From Baylisascaris procyonis (taxonomy: Eukaryota > Nematoda > Chromadorea > Rhabditida > Ascarididae), in contig JAZARR010000033.1 of the NCBI GenBank assembly GCA_037389465.1, positions 2,208,501 to 2,272,500 on the forward strand: a DNA stretch of 64,000 nt, read 5' to 3'. The position numbers and the translations under genes are program-made. The notes under the pieces were generated by a model. That model did not search any database. It was given only the letters and a program-made list of their open reading frames with translations, and was not told where the DNA came from. Each line of letters starts with the position of its first letter. Within the stretch, counting starts at the first letter, position 1. This document shows positions 12,701 through 23,435 of this stretch, in pieces.

Positions 12701-15700
12701 GAAAGTTGGAAAAGCCATAATAGCAGAGGCCACATATAAAGCGCAGCCATCTGCTCAAAGCGCCTGGGTACTTTATCTGTGTGAATTCGCTCAGGTTTAG
12801 TTCCTTTTAGCAAACAAGTTTTTATGCCCCTAAGTAGTGAATTTTGATATGACTTCATAAAATGGAAAGCAGCTTAATAAGTTAATGCATCTTGTACTTC
12901 CGATGTAAGATGTCTGCCCTTATTACTTTATCATCTTTCCAATACTTTTTATTGAAGGTTGGAAATCGAAAAGAATTGTCGAAATAAAAGCTTTAGAAGA
13001 AAAAAAATTTTAGTTTCTTTTTCAGTGATTCGAAATAGAAAGCAAAAAGCTACGTAGATGAATTTTCTCATTGGTTGTGTTTGCAGTGAATTGCGATGGA
13101 AGGATGTGAACGTAGCCGTCGAATGTATTGTCGAAAGCGGAACTCAGTATAACGCGGACGACAAGCGCAGTGTTGGCAGTTGGCAAAATAAAAATGACAG
13201 CTTTGCTGCTGCAAATCTTTGTGATTCGTTGGGCAGGTCGATGCTTAGGTTTGTTCTCTTATATTACTGCTATTTTTGATTTTAGTGTAAATTGAAGCAT
13301 TTTGTAATCAGATGGTTGATTTTTCACGTCGCATCTACTTCTGTTTCGAAATTCGATTGCTGCTTGAGCGGCATTACGATGGCAAGATATGAGCAGTCCA
13401 TGTAGATCATTTATTTGACTCGCCGTTTTTGGCGAGCAAAGAGAGATTGGCTTTTAACTGGTGGAGATCAGTCAGTATTTTCGCTGAAACTTTGATCAAT
13501 TTGTGGGAGTTGAATTTATTACATATTGCTCAATAGGTTTAGTGGGATTAATCAAATCCAAAGTTAACGGGTGAGAAAGCGCACTTTGCGGTAGCACAGT
13601 ATGCATTCTTTACAATTCAGCGGTTGAGCCCATTTTCCTATGCAAGCAGTTAAAGAGGCGTTTCCCTATAAACTCCATTGTTGAATGCTTCAACACCTCT
13701 GCCAAAAGTTCGTTTTTTCGAGTTCACGGCCAAAATTTTCGTTTTTCCCCCTCATTATTGATTTTACGAAGTAAGATACTTACTTCTTCAATAAAGTCGA
13801 GCACTTTTGCATGCCCACATTGAGAATTCATTCTGCTGGCCTCAACCGGTCGAGAATTTGCGTGCTCAAATTTGATATAGTTTTTAAGCTCTTAAACTCA
13901 TGAAAAAGGGCAATCAACCGGAAACGAAGCTGAATTCGTAAATCATTTTAAGGTACCAATTAACCGATTAAGTTTCATCACCGTAGCTTCCTTCATTTAC
14001 GGTTTGAAACAGTAGAACAAACAAATCGGCACATACATGCATACCCATGCAAAGATAGAGAGTTGCTGTAATATGCTTTCATAGAGGTGCTGAAAATGTT
14101 TAAAAGGAATAGAACTCATCATTGATTGTCAAACATTTAAGCTGACAAGTCTTTCTAAGATCTTAGAGGGGGAGATATGTGATATCTGTTTGCTTGCAGA
14201 TTTTGATGGGGTAGCTTATATTTTATATTTATAGTATAGTCGACTTTTTATTGTCTTTCGCAATTAGCATTTCACGTGAAGTTTTCTTCCTAGCCCAGGG
14301 TCAGATTTTTCTCAGGCGCTTTTTAGCGATGATGAGCTAAATCGCAATCAAGCGCATATATAAATCATAGCATAGTTTTTTCGAGTTTCCGCGGTTGTAA
14401 AACATTTAAATGTTCCGTATTTGAATTAACTGTGGAAATGAATTAATCCAACAGTTTAAACTCGGAGTCGCCGATCACTGCTGTTATGAGAATAGAAAAG
14501 TTGAGAATGCGCGAAATTTATATTATTGCTTTGTGCAGATCTCATCGGCCGAAGTCTGTGGTGATCGATTTCTGCAACGGGGAATCTTTTGAAGAGAAGC
14601 TGAGTTTCGACTTGCCACCCACCAGGTCATCGCTGAATCATATATCGAAATCGCGGCCGAAGCCCGCCAGGAAAACGAACGCAGCGCGCAGGGTTCTTAA
14701 CTTCTTTGGTTTTCGATAAAGACCTCGTTTCGTTGTTTTTCTTTTCGTATCTCATCACTTTTCGGGTCCCCATCTTTTTTTGAGTCAGAACAGACGTATT
14801 TGACTAAAGTATGTGAACGACGAGTTGAATTTACTTCTTTCGATCGTCACAACAACATACTGATGCCTAACTTTGAAACTTAAATTTTGTTATCCACTGC
14901 TCATATGGTGAAGTTAAAAGAGGTGGCCAATTGTCAGAGGCTGTGAATGGCGTAACTGCATTTGGATAAAGCTGTAAGCTCAAAAATGGTGTGAGATGAT
15001 TACCAATTTCAGCGAATAATGGTTCGAACGATGGAGGAGAGTGTGGAAAGTGGTATGTGTGTGAGCAGTGAATGTGAAGACAATTCAGTGCACTACGACG
15101 TAGCCGCTGATGACGCTGCTTCGAGGCCTGATGTGAGTTTCAACCCGCGGACTCAGACCGACCTTTCTCTTGACGGCCACTCTATTTGCGCACCTTGCAA
15201 TCCACTAGGCTCACCCGCATCTCGCCCAGCTATGCTGCCGCCCCTATCGGCGGCAGTTTCGCAATCGAACACTAACGGGAGTGGTTTGAACTGGAGTCCC
15301 ACCGGCAGTGTGCCTCCCCCACTTCCTAGTAGTCAGCCTCCGTCAAAAATTAGCCCCCAGCCGTCGCCACGTTCCTCAACGGCGGTGCAGCCACTCGCTA
15401 CTGTCCGGAGCTACTCACCGGTTGCGGCTATGCAGACATCGAATACGACAAATCAGTCAGCTCTTTCAAACAGCCTTGTAACGAACTTTGAGGCTACGCC
15501 AACGGATGCTCATGCAGCTACATCTGCGCCACCACCAATCGTTCCCCGTCGTAACAGGCTGGGAGCAGCGCTGATACCCCCTTCTTTGCCACCTAAGCCG
15601 GATTCAGTAACTATGCGGCCAGCGAGCTGTGCTGCTGAGGATGAGAATGCAAACAGTCGTCGTTCAGTGGCTGATATGGCACGCATGTTTTCTTCATCCG

Positions 15701-15726
15701 AGACGCCTTTTCTTCGCCGTACATGA
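726..15726 (+). CDS. crml-1: CARMIL homologue (capping protein regulator and myosin 1 linker), 5' end missing
   Basis: CARMIL proteins bind actin capping protein, reduce its hold on barbed ends and shape cortical actin. Seventeen phase-consistent exons give 950 codons: 726-799, 1512-1676, 2874-2971, 4008-4198, 4985-5118, 6100-6229, 6628-6701, 6973-7216, 7682-7787, 8581-8716, 9058-9154, 9979-10062, 10811-10978, 11259-11380, 13087-13248, 14539-14692, 15013-15726. The exons from 1512 to 8716 read as the CARMIL leucine-rich repeats, with diagnostic runs such as GARLLAKALQIN and LDLSGANFTNL. The region from 9979 to 13248 matches the helical dimerisation part. Exon 14539 holds the capping-protein-interaction motif (LxHxSxxRPK). 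The last exon is rich in Pro and Ser, with PPPIVPRR and LPPKP SH3-type ligands. The N-terminal PH-like region, about 190 residues in vertebrate proteins, lies left of the window. The intron after 7216 uses a GC donor; the one after 8716 may do so too. Donor 13248 could alternatively be 13236. The family call is firm; a few exon ends are not. Confidence 0.9.
14633..14662 (+). other. Capping-protein-interaction (CPI) motif of CARMIL
   Basis: These ten codons read LNHISKSRPK, followed by PARKTN. The known CPI consensus is LxHxTxxRPKxxxR, so every anchor residue is present, with Ser replacing the usual Thr. This is the segment that wraps capping protein and changes its affinity for actin ends. 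Its presence separates a true CARMIL from other leucine-rich-repeat proteins and supports the exon model here. Confidence 0.8.
15013..15726 (+). other. Proline/serine-rich C-terminal exon of CARMIL
   Basis: This is the longest exon in the window: 237 residues and the TGA stop, read in phase 0 from an ATTTCAG acceptor. It is low in hydrophobic residues and rich in Pro, Ser, Ala and Thr. Class I/II-like SH3 ligands (VPPPLPSSQPPSK, APPPIVPRR, SLPPKPD) lie along it. In vertebrate CARMILs the same position carries the proline-rich domain that binds class I myosin SH3 domains, so that role is inferred by position and composition. Base composition is visibly richer in G and C than the flanking introns. 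Confidence 0.85.
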
Positions 15727-15850
15727 AAGCCTTTGTCCATACGCTTGTTTCTATGAGGCATTTAGCACCCCTGGATATTTTATTGTTCTGAATCTTTATT
15801 CTTGGTGCACAAAAAGGAATCATGCACAAAAGCGTACTAATTGCAGGGCA

Positions 15851-17871
15851 ATGTCGGCGATGAAGTGGCTCCTCATGTCCTCATTTCCTTTCGTATTTAT
15901 TTTCTGTGTGAGTGGCCTGTGTGGACATATGTTGCTGCTTCGTTGTGTATTACAGTTAGCATCTGACATATCAGAGGCTTAACGTTCTTTAATTGTGGGA
16001 CCGAATAAGTGAAATATTGCTGGAAACGCTTAGGTGTTCGGATAACTTTCTATCTGAACAGTTCTTTTCTTCGTTGAGGAAATAATACGTGTGACTTTTG
16101 ATTGTTTGTCGTTTATTTTATGGCGTTTGGGAAACCAACTTGTGGAATATGCATTCGGGAATTAGCATCGATGAACTCTCGTTCATCGATTGGAGTGAGG
16201 AGCATCGCAGCGGCATCATTGGCACAAACTTTGGCAGTACCACCGATTGGCGCAAACGGGGCAGCTGTTGCATTTGACAGTTGGCTATACTGGTCTGCTG
16301 GGGCAACATTGGCAAATGCAGATCCTTAAAAAATCTTTTCAAGTTTCTTTGATGTTTGGATGCAAATTTCTGCACTTATTCAAATACTCCCGCTTTCATA
16401 ATTAGGAACAAGCACGCGTCTTTGTCATATCCCGTATCTTAGAGCACTTGGGTGTCGTATTTGGGGTGACAGTTGGCGTTTGATGTTTTTTCCTTGAAGA
16501 ATGCAACAATGTAAAATTATATCTATCTGCATATTACAACTCATCATCCATTGTACATACCTATTATGATGAATAGAGGCCGACTTTGGGTTGGAATCTA
16601 AAAATTCAACTCAGTAGCTTTTCATTCAATCGCCTTATGGCCCCTCAAAGTTTAATAATCAACCAATTTTTGTATCACCATTGTCATTTGCATAAAATTT
16701 CTTTCATAAGTGAAAATTACGAGATGGGTTTATGCGTCGTGACATTTTTTTTAACACTCAACCATCTCTGCTCCAAATCGCGCTTGCAATAAATTCTAAA
16801 ATATTCATTTCGTTAGCGGAGCCGTTTCATTTACATTCTTGGAGGTGCTCATATCGGTGCTAAACTTCATCAATGGAATATCTACTGAGATCCTGTAAGT
16901 GATGTTTTCAATCTACGTTTCGAGTTCCATTTTAACAACGATTATTTTCATTGATTTCATTTTTCCAATCTCAGCAGAAATGTCTCACTTTTTATTGAAG
17001 TTGCGAGAGGTGGGTCTTACACTTCTGCATTGAATTGGCCGGTTATCGTGCGACTGTCTTTGAATGTATGAAAATATCTGTTGAAAATAATCGTTACATC
17101 AGCATAATGCATCTTTTCCTCTCTCTCCCTTTTTCTTAAATGTGCTCGTGAGGGTTATCCTTTTCCACGCATTCAATAACGTTATGCCGTACCCATGTTT
17201 GCCCAATTATTCCGTTGAACGATTCTCGAAAAGGGGAGGGGATGGCAACAGCATCTCATTGACAGTTTTTTGTCTTTAAAAAGAGTCTATGAATATTTTA
17301 CGATTGTATTTGAGAATATGCTAATTCCTTTTCGTATCGGTTGATTAAGCGGATCTTCGTTACTGTTTAATTGATTCGTATCATCCCGGATATAAGTTGG
17401 ATATTTCTTCCTCCCAAAATTTCTCACACAATTTTCTAGCGTCGAAAGTATCACTTCTCCCACTCTTCAATGAGTGCTCAAGGAAAGGGATCCCCTGATA
17501 TCCTTTTTCTTTGAAAAGAGTGGCACTCATCATTTTACAAAAGCCTAACAATGTGATTCAAAAGTCTCGCTTTCTAGTGGCTCATTTCGCCGTGTTTCAC
17601 CGGTTGATAATGAAATTATGGGCACATTGATATCTCTTTCGTACACACCTCCTTATTCACATGTTGTTCTTCGCAGGAGGATGGTTCATTTCTTGTTGAA
17701 TATATGTAAATGGAAGCACGTGCTTTAGATCGCTGCCTTTTGTGCCTGAATTCGTTGTTTATGTGCTCTTTCGTTCTTTGTCTCGCTTCCCATTTGTGTT
17801 TTTGTTTCGCAGGTCTGTGCGACCGACCACGTCGATGGTCCGTCCGCACGGTGGTGTTTATTGTCGAATGA
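15851..17871 (+). CDS. Possible small signal-peptide protein downstream of CARMIL (speculative model)
   Basis: An ATG at 15851 follows an acceptor-like site (CTAATTGCAG at about 15845), only about 120 bp after the CARMIL stop. It opens a 19-codon exon, MSAMKWLLMSSFPFVFIFC, which looks like a signal peptide and ends at a GTGAGT donor. Further candidate exons on the same strand are 16607-16639 (weak), 16817-16894 (hydrophobic, strong GTAAGT donor), about 16971-17018 (GTGGGT donor) and 17813-17871, ending in TGA. The phases can be made to agree, but the second exon is weak and I do not recognise the product. Trans-splicing directly behind another gene would suggest a nematode operon. The region 16113-16324 is also open on the minus strand, so this model may be wrong. 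Confidence 0.22.
16113..16324 (-). other. Open minus-strand exon-like segment, ambiguous
   Basis: On the minus strand a 70-codon frame runs from an acceptor-like site (TTTTTTAAG) to a TAA at 16113-16115. It shows strong RNY codon bias and is rich in Ala, Pro, Asn and Asp. It could be the last exon of a minus-strand gene, but I found no phase-matched upstream exon. The exactly complementary plus-strand frame is also open for about 50 codons, so codon bias cannot settle the strand. No family was recognised. Confidence 0.25.
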
Positions 17872-18239
17872 TGTGAGTGGCGCAAGCTATTTCTTGTCGA
17901 AGCTGTGGCCTTATGGGCTACGCCAAATTCATTGCTTCACGTTGTGAATGAGGCGATTCCAATGGGGAATCGAGGTTTTGCTTTATCTTTAATTGTCGTA
18001 AGCCTGTTGTTGTTTCTGCTCGCTTTCGTGCTGTTTCAATTTGTACAATGTGCATTCCCTTTGCGATAAACGTTTCTCGTATAGTTTATCGTTTTGGACA
18101 TCACAGAAGCGGTAGTGGAACACCGCATCTCCAGTCTATTATAATTGCAAGGTTATGAACACCATCTATGATGGAAAGAACACGTCATAGCCTGCGAACG
18201 CATTCATATCGATAGTTGATATGAGCACATGACATTTTA
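17872..18239. other. Intergenic, nothing supported
   Basis: I see no supported coding exon, RNA gene or clear repeat in this stretch between the speculative exon ending at 17871 and the LINE remnant starting at 18240. Confidence 0.3.
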
Positions 18240-19130
18240 CATGGAAATCATTCAGTTATCACAATTTTGGTGAGTTGGCGAATGCATCAAGATCCTTTCG
18301 CAGAATGTGGAGGTCGTGGGCAACACTTGTGCTGTAGACAACAAATTTTGAAGTGTATCGCCAAAGAGTTTGATGCTGCTTAGAATAATATTGAAAACGT
18401 CGCTGATGTATATGCAGGACAGAATGAGGTCCAAAACGTTTCTTTTGGGGGACTTCACTATGAGTTTGGTACGGAGTTGAGTAACTGTTGCTAATTCTCA
18501 TTAGAAGGCTTCAGCCGTCTAGAAATGCACCAATGCACTTTAGCATATTTTTTGACTTTTCATGGTAGGCCACGTCAATAGCTTTTGCAAAATCTGCATA
18601 AAAGGCACTGTGGCAATCGTCCGCGCTGGGGGCCCTGTTTGTTTGGTGCGCAAGTGTTAGCAACATTGCTTATAAAATCCATAAGGCGCTGACAGTTCAA
18701 TCGATGCCAGATTTGTTCGGAATGAAGTGTTTGCAGCCGCACTCAGCCAGCGTAGTGTTGGATGTCTCGCATTGCCATCCAACAACATCTATTTCACGTC
18801 ACTGCATACCTCTTTCAAAAGAACTGTAATTACCAAACGGGTGCTCGCATGATCACTGTTTGAGTTCTAGACGACGAAAACACTGTGAGCTAGACTGATA
18901 TCATTTACAAAAAGGGGATTGACAGTTACATTTCCAGGATTAAGCTATAAGATTACGTGAACAAGGCGATGTTCATGTTCTCAGAAAATCGAGCAGCATA
19001 TTCAGCTTTTCTATGATTGCAAAGTTGGAGTTGAAATCGCAGACAATTAAGGTCCCAATATGCACCATACGTTAATCCACAATCGTCTCAAAGTAACTCT
19101 TTACAGTTGGATATTTGGTACATAGGGGGG
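18240..19130 (-). mobile_element. Decayed non-LTR retrotransposon (LINE), endonuclease and reverse transcriptase remnants
   Basis: Read on the minus strand, this segment holds fragments of a LINE polyprotein in the expected order. Around 19055-19000 is an endonuclease-like LIVCDFNSNF. Around 18610-18500 is a reverse transcriptase piece with YADFAKAI...LKCIGAFLDG. From 18500 to 18250 are the downstream palm pieces with the IYISDV and LSSIKLF runs, split over two frames. Stops and frameshifts break it repeatedly, and the catalytic DD pair is not intact, so it is a dead copy. The same family occurs on the plus strand at 55145. Its type resembles CR1/jockey-like elements, judged from motif spacing only. 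Confidence 0.75.
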
Positions 19131-19144
19131 GGGGGAGGGGGGGT
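19126..19144. repeat. Poly-G tract
   Basis: A guanine run broken by a single A lies at the upstream border of the LINE remnant. It is a low-complexity tract with no evident function; length may vary between individuals or between assemblies. Confidence 0.8.
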
Positions 19145-20443
19145 TCATTAGGCAGGTAGCAAGCGAAACGCTTTCGCGAAAATAATGTTCAGACGCATCA
19201 ATTGGTAATCGAAGAATTTGTGCAATGCAGCAGCTTCAACAACTGTTATATGCATGTTCACAGGAACTATCATTCTAGCACCTCTCTTCTCGAAATCACT
19301 TTCACAACCATAGCAAAATATTCAACAACAAACATATATTTAATATGTTTATTTTATAATAAAGAAACCACATAATATGTTTGAATGGGTTCTCCAGCTG
19401 GTATATGACACCTATTTTTCTGTGTCTGCTGCCACCTTCCAACGTTATCCAAACTGAAGTAAACCATACTTGAGGAAGGGATACGGCTTGTTTCTATTAA
19501 CTTGCAACTTTTATGTCACCTTATGGTTTACCGTACCTCGTCCGTTCGATGTTATACTTGAAAGCGCTTTCAAACTTCTGTTTGCTATCCTTCTCCACCC
19601 TTTCATATAATAGAAGCAGCCCCGAATCTAAAACTATAGAAGTATCATGGTGCACCAGGTGCACCATCGGTGCTTCTCTCTTAATTTCAAAATTTTGAAA
19701 AGTCATTGTAACCTTTCAGGTTCCGAAAATCCTTTGCTCATCAGCGTTTTTTTCTCGCATCTTTCGCGTTTTGCACAGCTGAGAAGTCGACGGTATGCTG
19801 TCACCCCCCGAACGTTAACATAACATTGTGCTTAGCACCGTTGGCACCCCCCTCCCCCCATTGCCCCAGAACTCTGTTTTTAAAGCTTTGAGCATTGTAA
19901 AAGATGCAAATTCATCTAACGTTTTCAAAGGCACCAAGAAACATGCACACATGGAATAAATAATAGCTGTCAAATTTTCCATCTTTTCTGATAGACTAGA
20001 CTTTCCACCTTTAGTAACTTTCCGTTGTCGAATGTCAGTGCAAAACTTTGAAGAGCAAATATAAGCATGCTCAAATTCTCAGCAGTCTTTTCACCCTTGA
20101 AAGTGTGCAAATGCTCTTTCTTTGTTGTTATTCGCTCTGTTTCCATATTGAGTAAATGCTAACTGAAGAGGAAGAGGAGGGGGCGAAGTAGCAACATTTA
20201 CCTTCCGATCCATGCACTCAACTTAAATAAAGTGCTCGTCAGCAGGCGCCGCCTTGTATAATCAACTTTACAGCATTTTTTCGCGCTCGTTCTCTTTCTT
20301 CAGTTTGGCTTATGCTTTGCGCATGACGCAAACATTCGTGAAGCAAACGAGACCGATTTGTTTTCATTTAACTGAGTGTGTTCGTCACCACTTGAAGTAA
20401 CCCCTTTAGGAGTTCTCTCTCCCTCTCCGTCTTTCTTTCTTAG
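19145..20443. other. Intergenic, one perfect palindrome
   Basis: No supported gene. The stretch contains the perfect inverted repeat at 19647-19667. Just before 20444 there is a long pyrimidine-rich tract of the kind that precedes splice acceptors in nematodes. Confidence 0.4.
19647..19667. repeat. Perfect 10-bp inverted repeat with one-base centre
   Basis: The bases ATGGTGCACC, a single A, then GGTGCACCAT form a perfect palindrome. Such a short, exact dyad could be a binding site for a dimeric factor or the relic of a transposon junction. Nothing adjacent decides between these. Confidence 0.8.
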
Positions 20444-20446
20444 GTA

Positions 20447-22423
20447 ATGTCTTCAATGTTCTGCACAGTAATGTTTCGCTACTTCGCTGGCTTCTTTTTA
20501 GCCCTTATTGTACGTTTTGTTGTATCAATCGAAGCCATCGGTGTGTCCTTTCCCTTACTGCTTTGGCTTCCGACTCGAGAAGCATAATGATGTGCACTTG
20601 TTAATGAAGAGAATTTACACGTTAGGGAAAAGAAGACATCCGGAAGCTAGAAATCGTTGAAGGGAAGTGTTAGGATAACGAAGTCAGAAGGACGGGAAAG
20701 ATCAAGACTCTCGGGTTAGTAAATAAGAATAAACTCCATGAAAGAACCATTATTTGCTTCGGCTATCCACTGTTTCGCATGCGTTTATTTCAAACTGATG
20801 TGAGAGATTTTTGTCGTACACACAGTTTAGAGAATTCACATAATAGACGGGTTTCATTTTCTTCACACACCGAGAGGGCTACCCAGGATCAGGTATAAAA
20901 TGAACTTTCAGGGCTGCAACGATTTTTACCTCGATCGCCTCATCTCCGTTTTGTAGTTTCACCTCGACTCCTTACCTCCTACTTTCTTATTCCCAGTTTG
21001 CTTTGATAATCTCTAAACTTTATATCATTGGAGTAACCAGTTAGAGTTATTAATTCAGTCTTTAATAACTGTGCTCCACACAAACATATTTCCTAACGGT
21101 CTTTTCCAGATGATGGTAGCAGTCATTAAGCCGCACTTTTCTTCTTCGAAGTTACACCACTCTCGTCTATCGAGGTCTACTCAATGATGCTTTAGGCAAA
21201 AACTTTTATCTGTGATTGATTGTGTCTTCACAGTTGACAGAAAAATGTTGCACATAGAAACTTGTATTCCCTTAGCAAAACAAATTGTCCGCAAAAATAC
21301 TTTTATCTTTTCCGTTGAAAAGATTATTACCTTTTTGTGATCATACTTCTTTCGCAGAAATGCGTCTCTTTTCCCTCGTATGCTCTTTTCGATCTCTCTC
21401 ACTCTTTCCCTGTCTTTCTCTCATGTTTTGTTCCATCCTCTTTTGCTCCCTGTCCGCGACACTTTGTTCTTTCTTCCTCTCTGACGACCAACTATTAGTC
21501 GCATTTCTCATGTGTGGTCGTCTTGAAAGGCGATACAGTGAACCCAAACTCCCACCCATCTTGGGCATGTGTGATGCACATGCTTCGGTCAGGTATGTTC
21601 GCCGATAAGGTGCGCTGTTTAGGCGAAAGAGTAATAACTTCAGCTGTTACCATATCGATTGGAATGCTGTCTGTTGTCTCGCTTCTTTTTTTTTTGTTAC
21701 CGCAAGTCTATTTAGAACTTTTGTTCTCACCAAGGCAATGTTCCTAGAATACACGGAAGTACTCGAATGTATAGATTAACATCAACAATGAAAACAACTT
21801 AGAGGATTCGCTAATCAGTTTGTTTATATTTTTTGTCGAATTCACCACTAACTGATCTATGAAAATTTCATTTCTTAAACCGACCAATGCAAATTGTGTT
21901 TCGTGAATAATTTTATTAAATGGCTGTGTTCACTGTTGATCGATCGAACAACAAAACGTCCTCATGTATATGTGGTCGATACTCTTTGTCGATCTTATCA
22001 GGACGGTAATGAAGTGAGATTTCCGGAAATTATGAGCTAGAAAATATGGAGAGAAGCGAAATGAACGCATACCTGATTTATTTCACAGACACATAATATC
22101 ATATTGAGCCTGTTGCTGTGAATGTGACCACTGCGACAGTTTTAAGGGTTTTTTTTTTGCGAATAAATCTGTAAGTTCGATTCGAATGAGCCTTTTTTTC
22201 TTATGTTTTTCAGTTCGGTTATAGCTTTTATTTATTGCTTTTTCCGGTATTTGGAAATACACTGCGAAATGAAAAACTATAGAATTATCGTCCCATGCAT
22301 GCAGAACTTGCGGAATTCGTAGACTCGGTGTCGTTTTCCACATTGCCCGATTTTGTGTTGAAAGACGAACTGGTTCGGCGGTCTTCAGATTCGAAGATGC
22401 ATACAATGGCGACATTAAATTGA
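20447..22423 (+). CDS. Putative small secreted or membrane-anchored protein, three exons
   Basis: I do not recognise the family. The exons 20447-20540, 21530-21592 and 22305-22423 join in phase (94, 63 and 119 bases) and give 91 residues and a TGA. The ATG lies 3 bp after a very good acceptor: a pyrimidine tract of about 30 bases ending CTTAG, typical of a trans-spliced start. Residues 1-30 hold a hydrophobic stretch (FFLALIVRFVV), fitting a signal peptide or single membrane anchor. The rest is polar, with an NPNSHPSWAC run at the exon 2 start and an acidic/Ser-rich end. Donors are GTGTGT and GTATGT. A second frame across exon 3 is also open, so the last exon is the least certain. Confidence 0.4.
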
Positions 22424-22859
22424 AGGTTGGAAGGTCAGCCTCATTTTTGATGCTAAAAACTAATTTTTTTAAACACAGTTTGTGGTTTTTTTCCAAGTTA
22501 AACTTTTTTCAGACAGTAATCGTACGCACAGCCGTTATTTCTTTGAAAAAGGCATATAGAATGCTTTTCTTAATTCAAACCTCAACCTGAAACTATCCAA
22601 AATTCTATTAATTCATACATGAAAACACACTCAATTTTTGCAATGCCACTGCTTGCCACAATATGTCACTATACGTTTGAAATTTTCATTAGCAAAAGGC
22701 ACTGATCTGTGCATCATTTTAGATGCCTGTGGACCGTGCAGTGTATTGCTTCTAAAAAAACTTTCGAAGATTCAAAATATTACGGTATGTTTTCATTATT
22801 TTGCTTCGTCGTTTGTGTAGTTTTTGTGACACTGCCGTTTAAAAAACGGCCAAAAGCCT

Positions 22860-23171
22860 TTGGGCCACTCTTTATTTTGGGGGAATGGATTGAGAGCGGT
22901 CCCGGCTTATCGGCCGCCTGCCATTTATCTTCGGACCCGATCTGACACGTTTCCATATGGTTATGGATCAAATCCCGATGCTGTCGCTATCGACAGAGAG
23001 GAAACTGTGCTTATCCTAGACACATTTTGTTCCTCCCAGTGTTTCACGACGCCATGTTACTTGCTACGTGTTTGCGACACGAAGAAGAGGCCGGGTAGGA
23101 AGAAAAGAAAAATGAGGGAGGAACGCAGGAAATATGCAACGCAAACGATAAAGTTTGTGAACCGTCCCTAG
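22860..23171 (+). CDS. Cys-containing, strongly basic C-terminal exon, unrecognised
   Basis: An open plus-strand frame ends in TAG at 23171 and is richer in G and C than its surroundings. The probable acceptor is the AG at 22895-22896. It encodes a Pro/Tyr-rich start, a cluster of cysteines (FCSSQCFTTPCYLLRVC) and a very basic tail (KKRPGRKKRKMREERRK). An upstream exon at about 22723-22782, CLWTVQC..., agrees in phase with it. No start exon was found, and I know no family with this arrangement. It could be a secreted Cys-rich protein with a heparin-binding-like tail, or part of an old mobile element. The spacing of the basic residues argues for real coding sequence. Confidence 0.35.
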   Translation: MGHSLFWGNGLRAVPAYRPPAIYLRTRSDTFPYGYGSNPDAVAIDREETVLILDTFCSSQCFTTPCYLLRVCDTKKRPGRKKRKMREERRKYATQTIKFVNRP

Positions 23172-23390
23172 AAGATGTCCGTAAAGTCACTTTACAAGGG
23201 CCAGCGCTGGAGTTTACTAGCGAACACACACACAGCTGCACTACCACTCGATTCTTATCTTTTCCAAACCGAAATGGATGGTCGTTGATGAGTTGTTGTA
23301 GCAAATCTCCGAACGTGGCTGAAAGGCCGAAATGTTAATGACGGAAGGGGGTCGCCGATGGTTGCGGGTAAACCTTTATCATCTACAGTA

Positions 23391-23435
23391 CTTCTAAAAA
23401 ATGTCGCAATTTGTTTTCTTGAGCTATATAATTGG
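23391..23435 (+). repeat. 45-bp direct repeat, copy 1
   Basis: This 45-bp segment recurs at 23829-23873 with three substitutions. It overlaps an open plus frame (23358-23618) that is not otherwise supported as a gene. The pair is about 440 bp apart and looks like a local segmental duplication or the ends of a small decayed element. Confidence 0.7.

Noticed and set aside
22083..22496. 137-codon minus ORF
   Set aside because: It overlaps the better-supported plus-strand exon 22305-22423 and its product shows no domain; treated as a shadow.
22715..22782. CGPC motif suggesting a thioredoxin-like protein
   Set aside because: The CGPC frame lacks the preceding Trp and strand pattern of thioredoxins, and the neighbouring frame fits the downstream exon better.
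22960..23000. tRNA-like B-box (GGATCAAATCC)
   Set aside because: No A box at the proper spacing and no cloverleaf can be drawn; the bases are within a coding-like frame.
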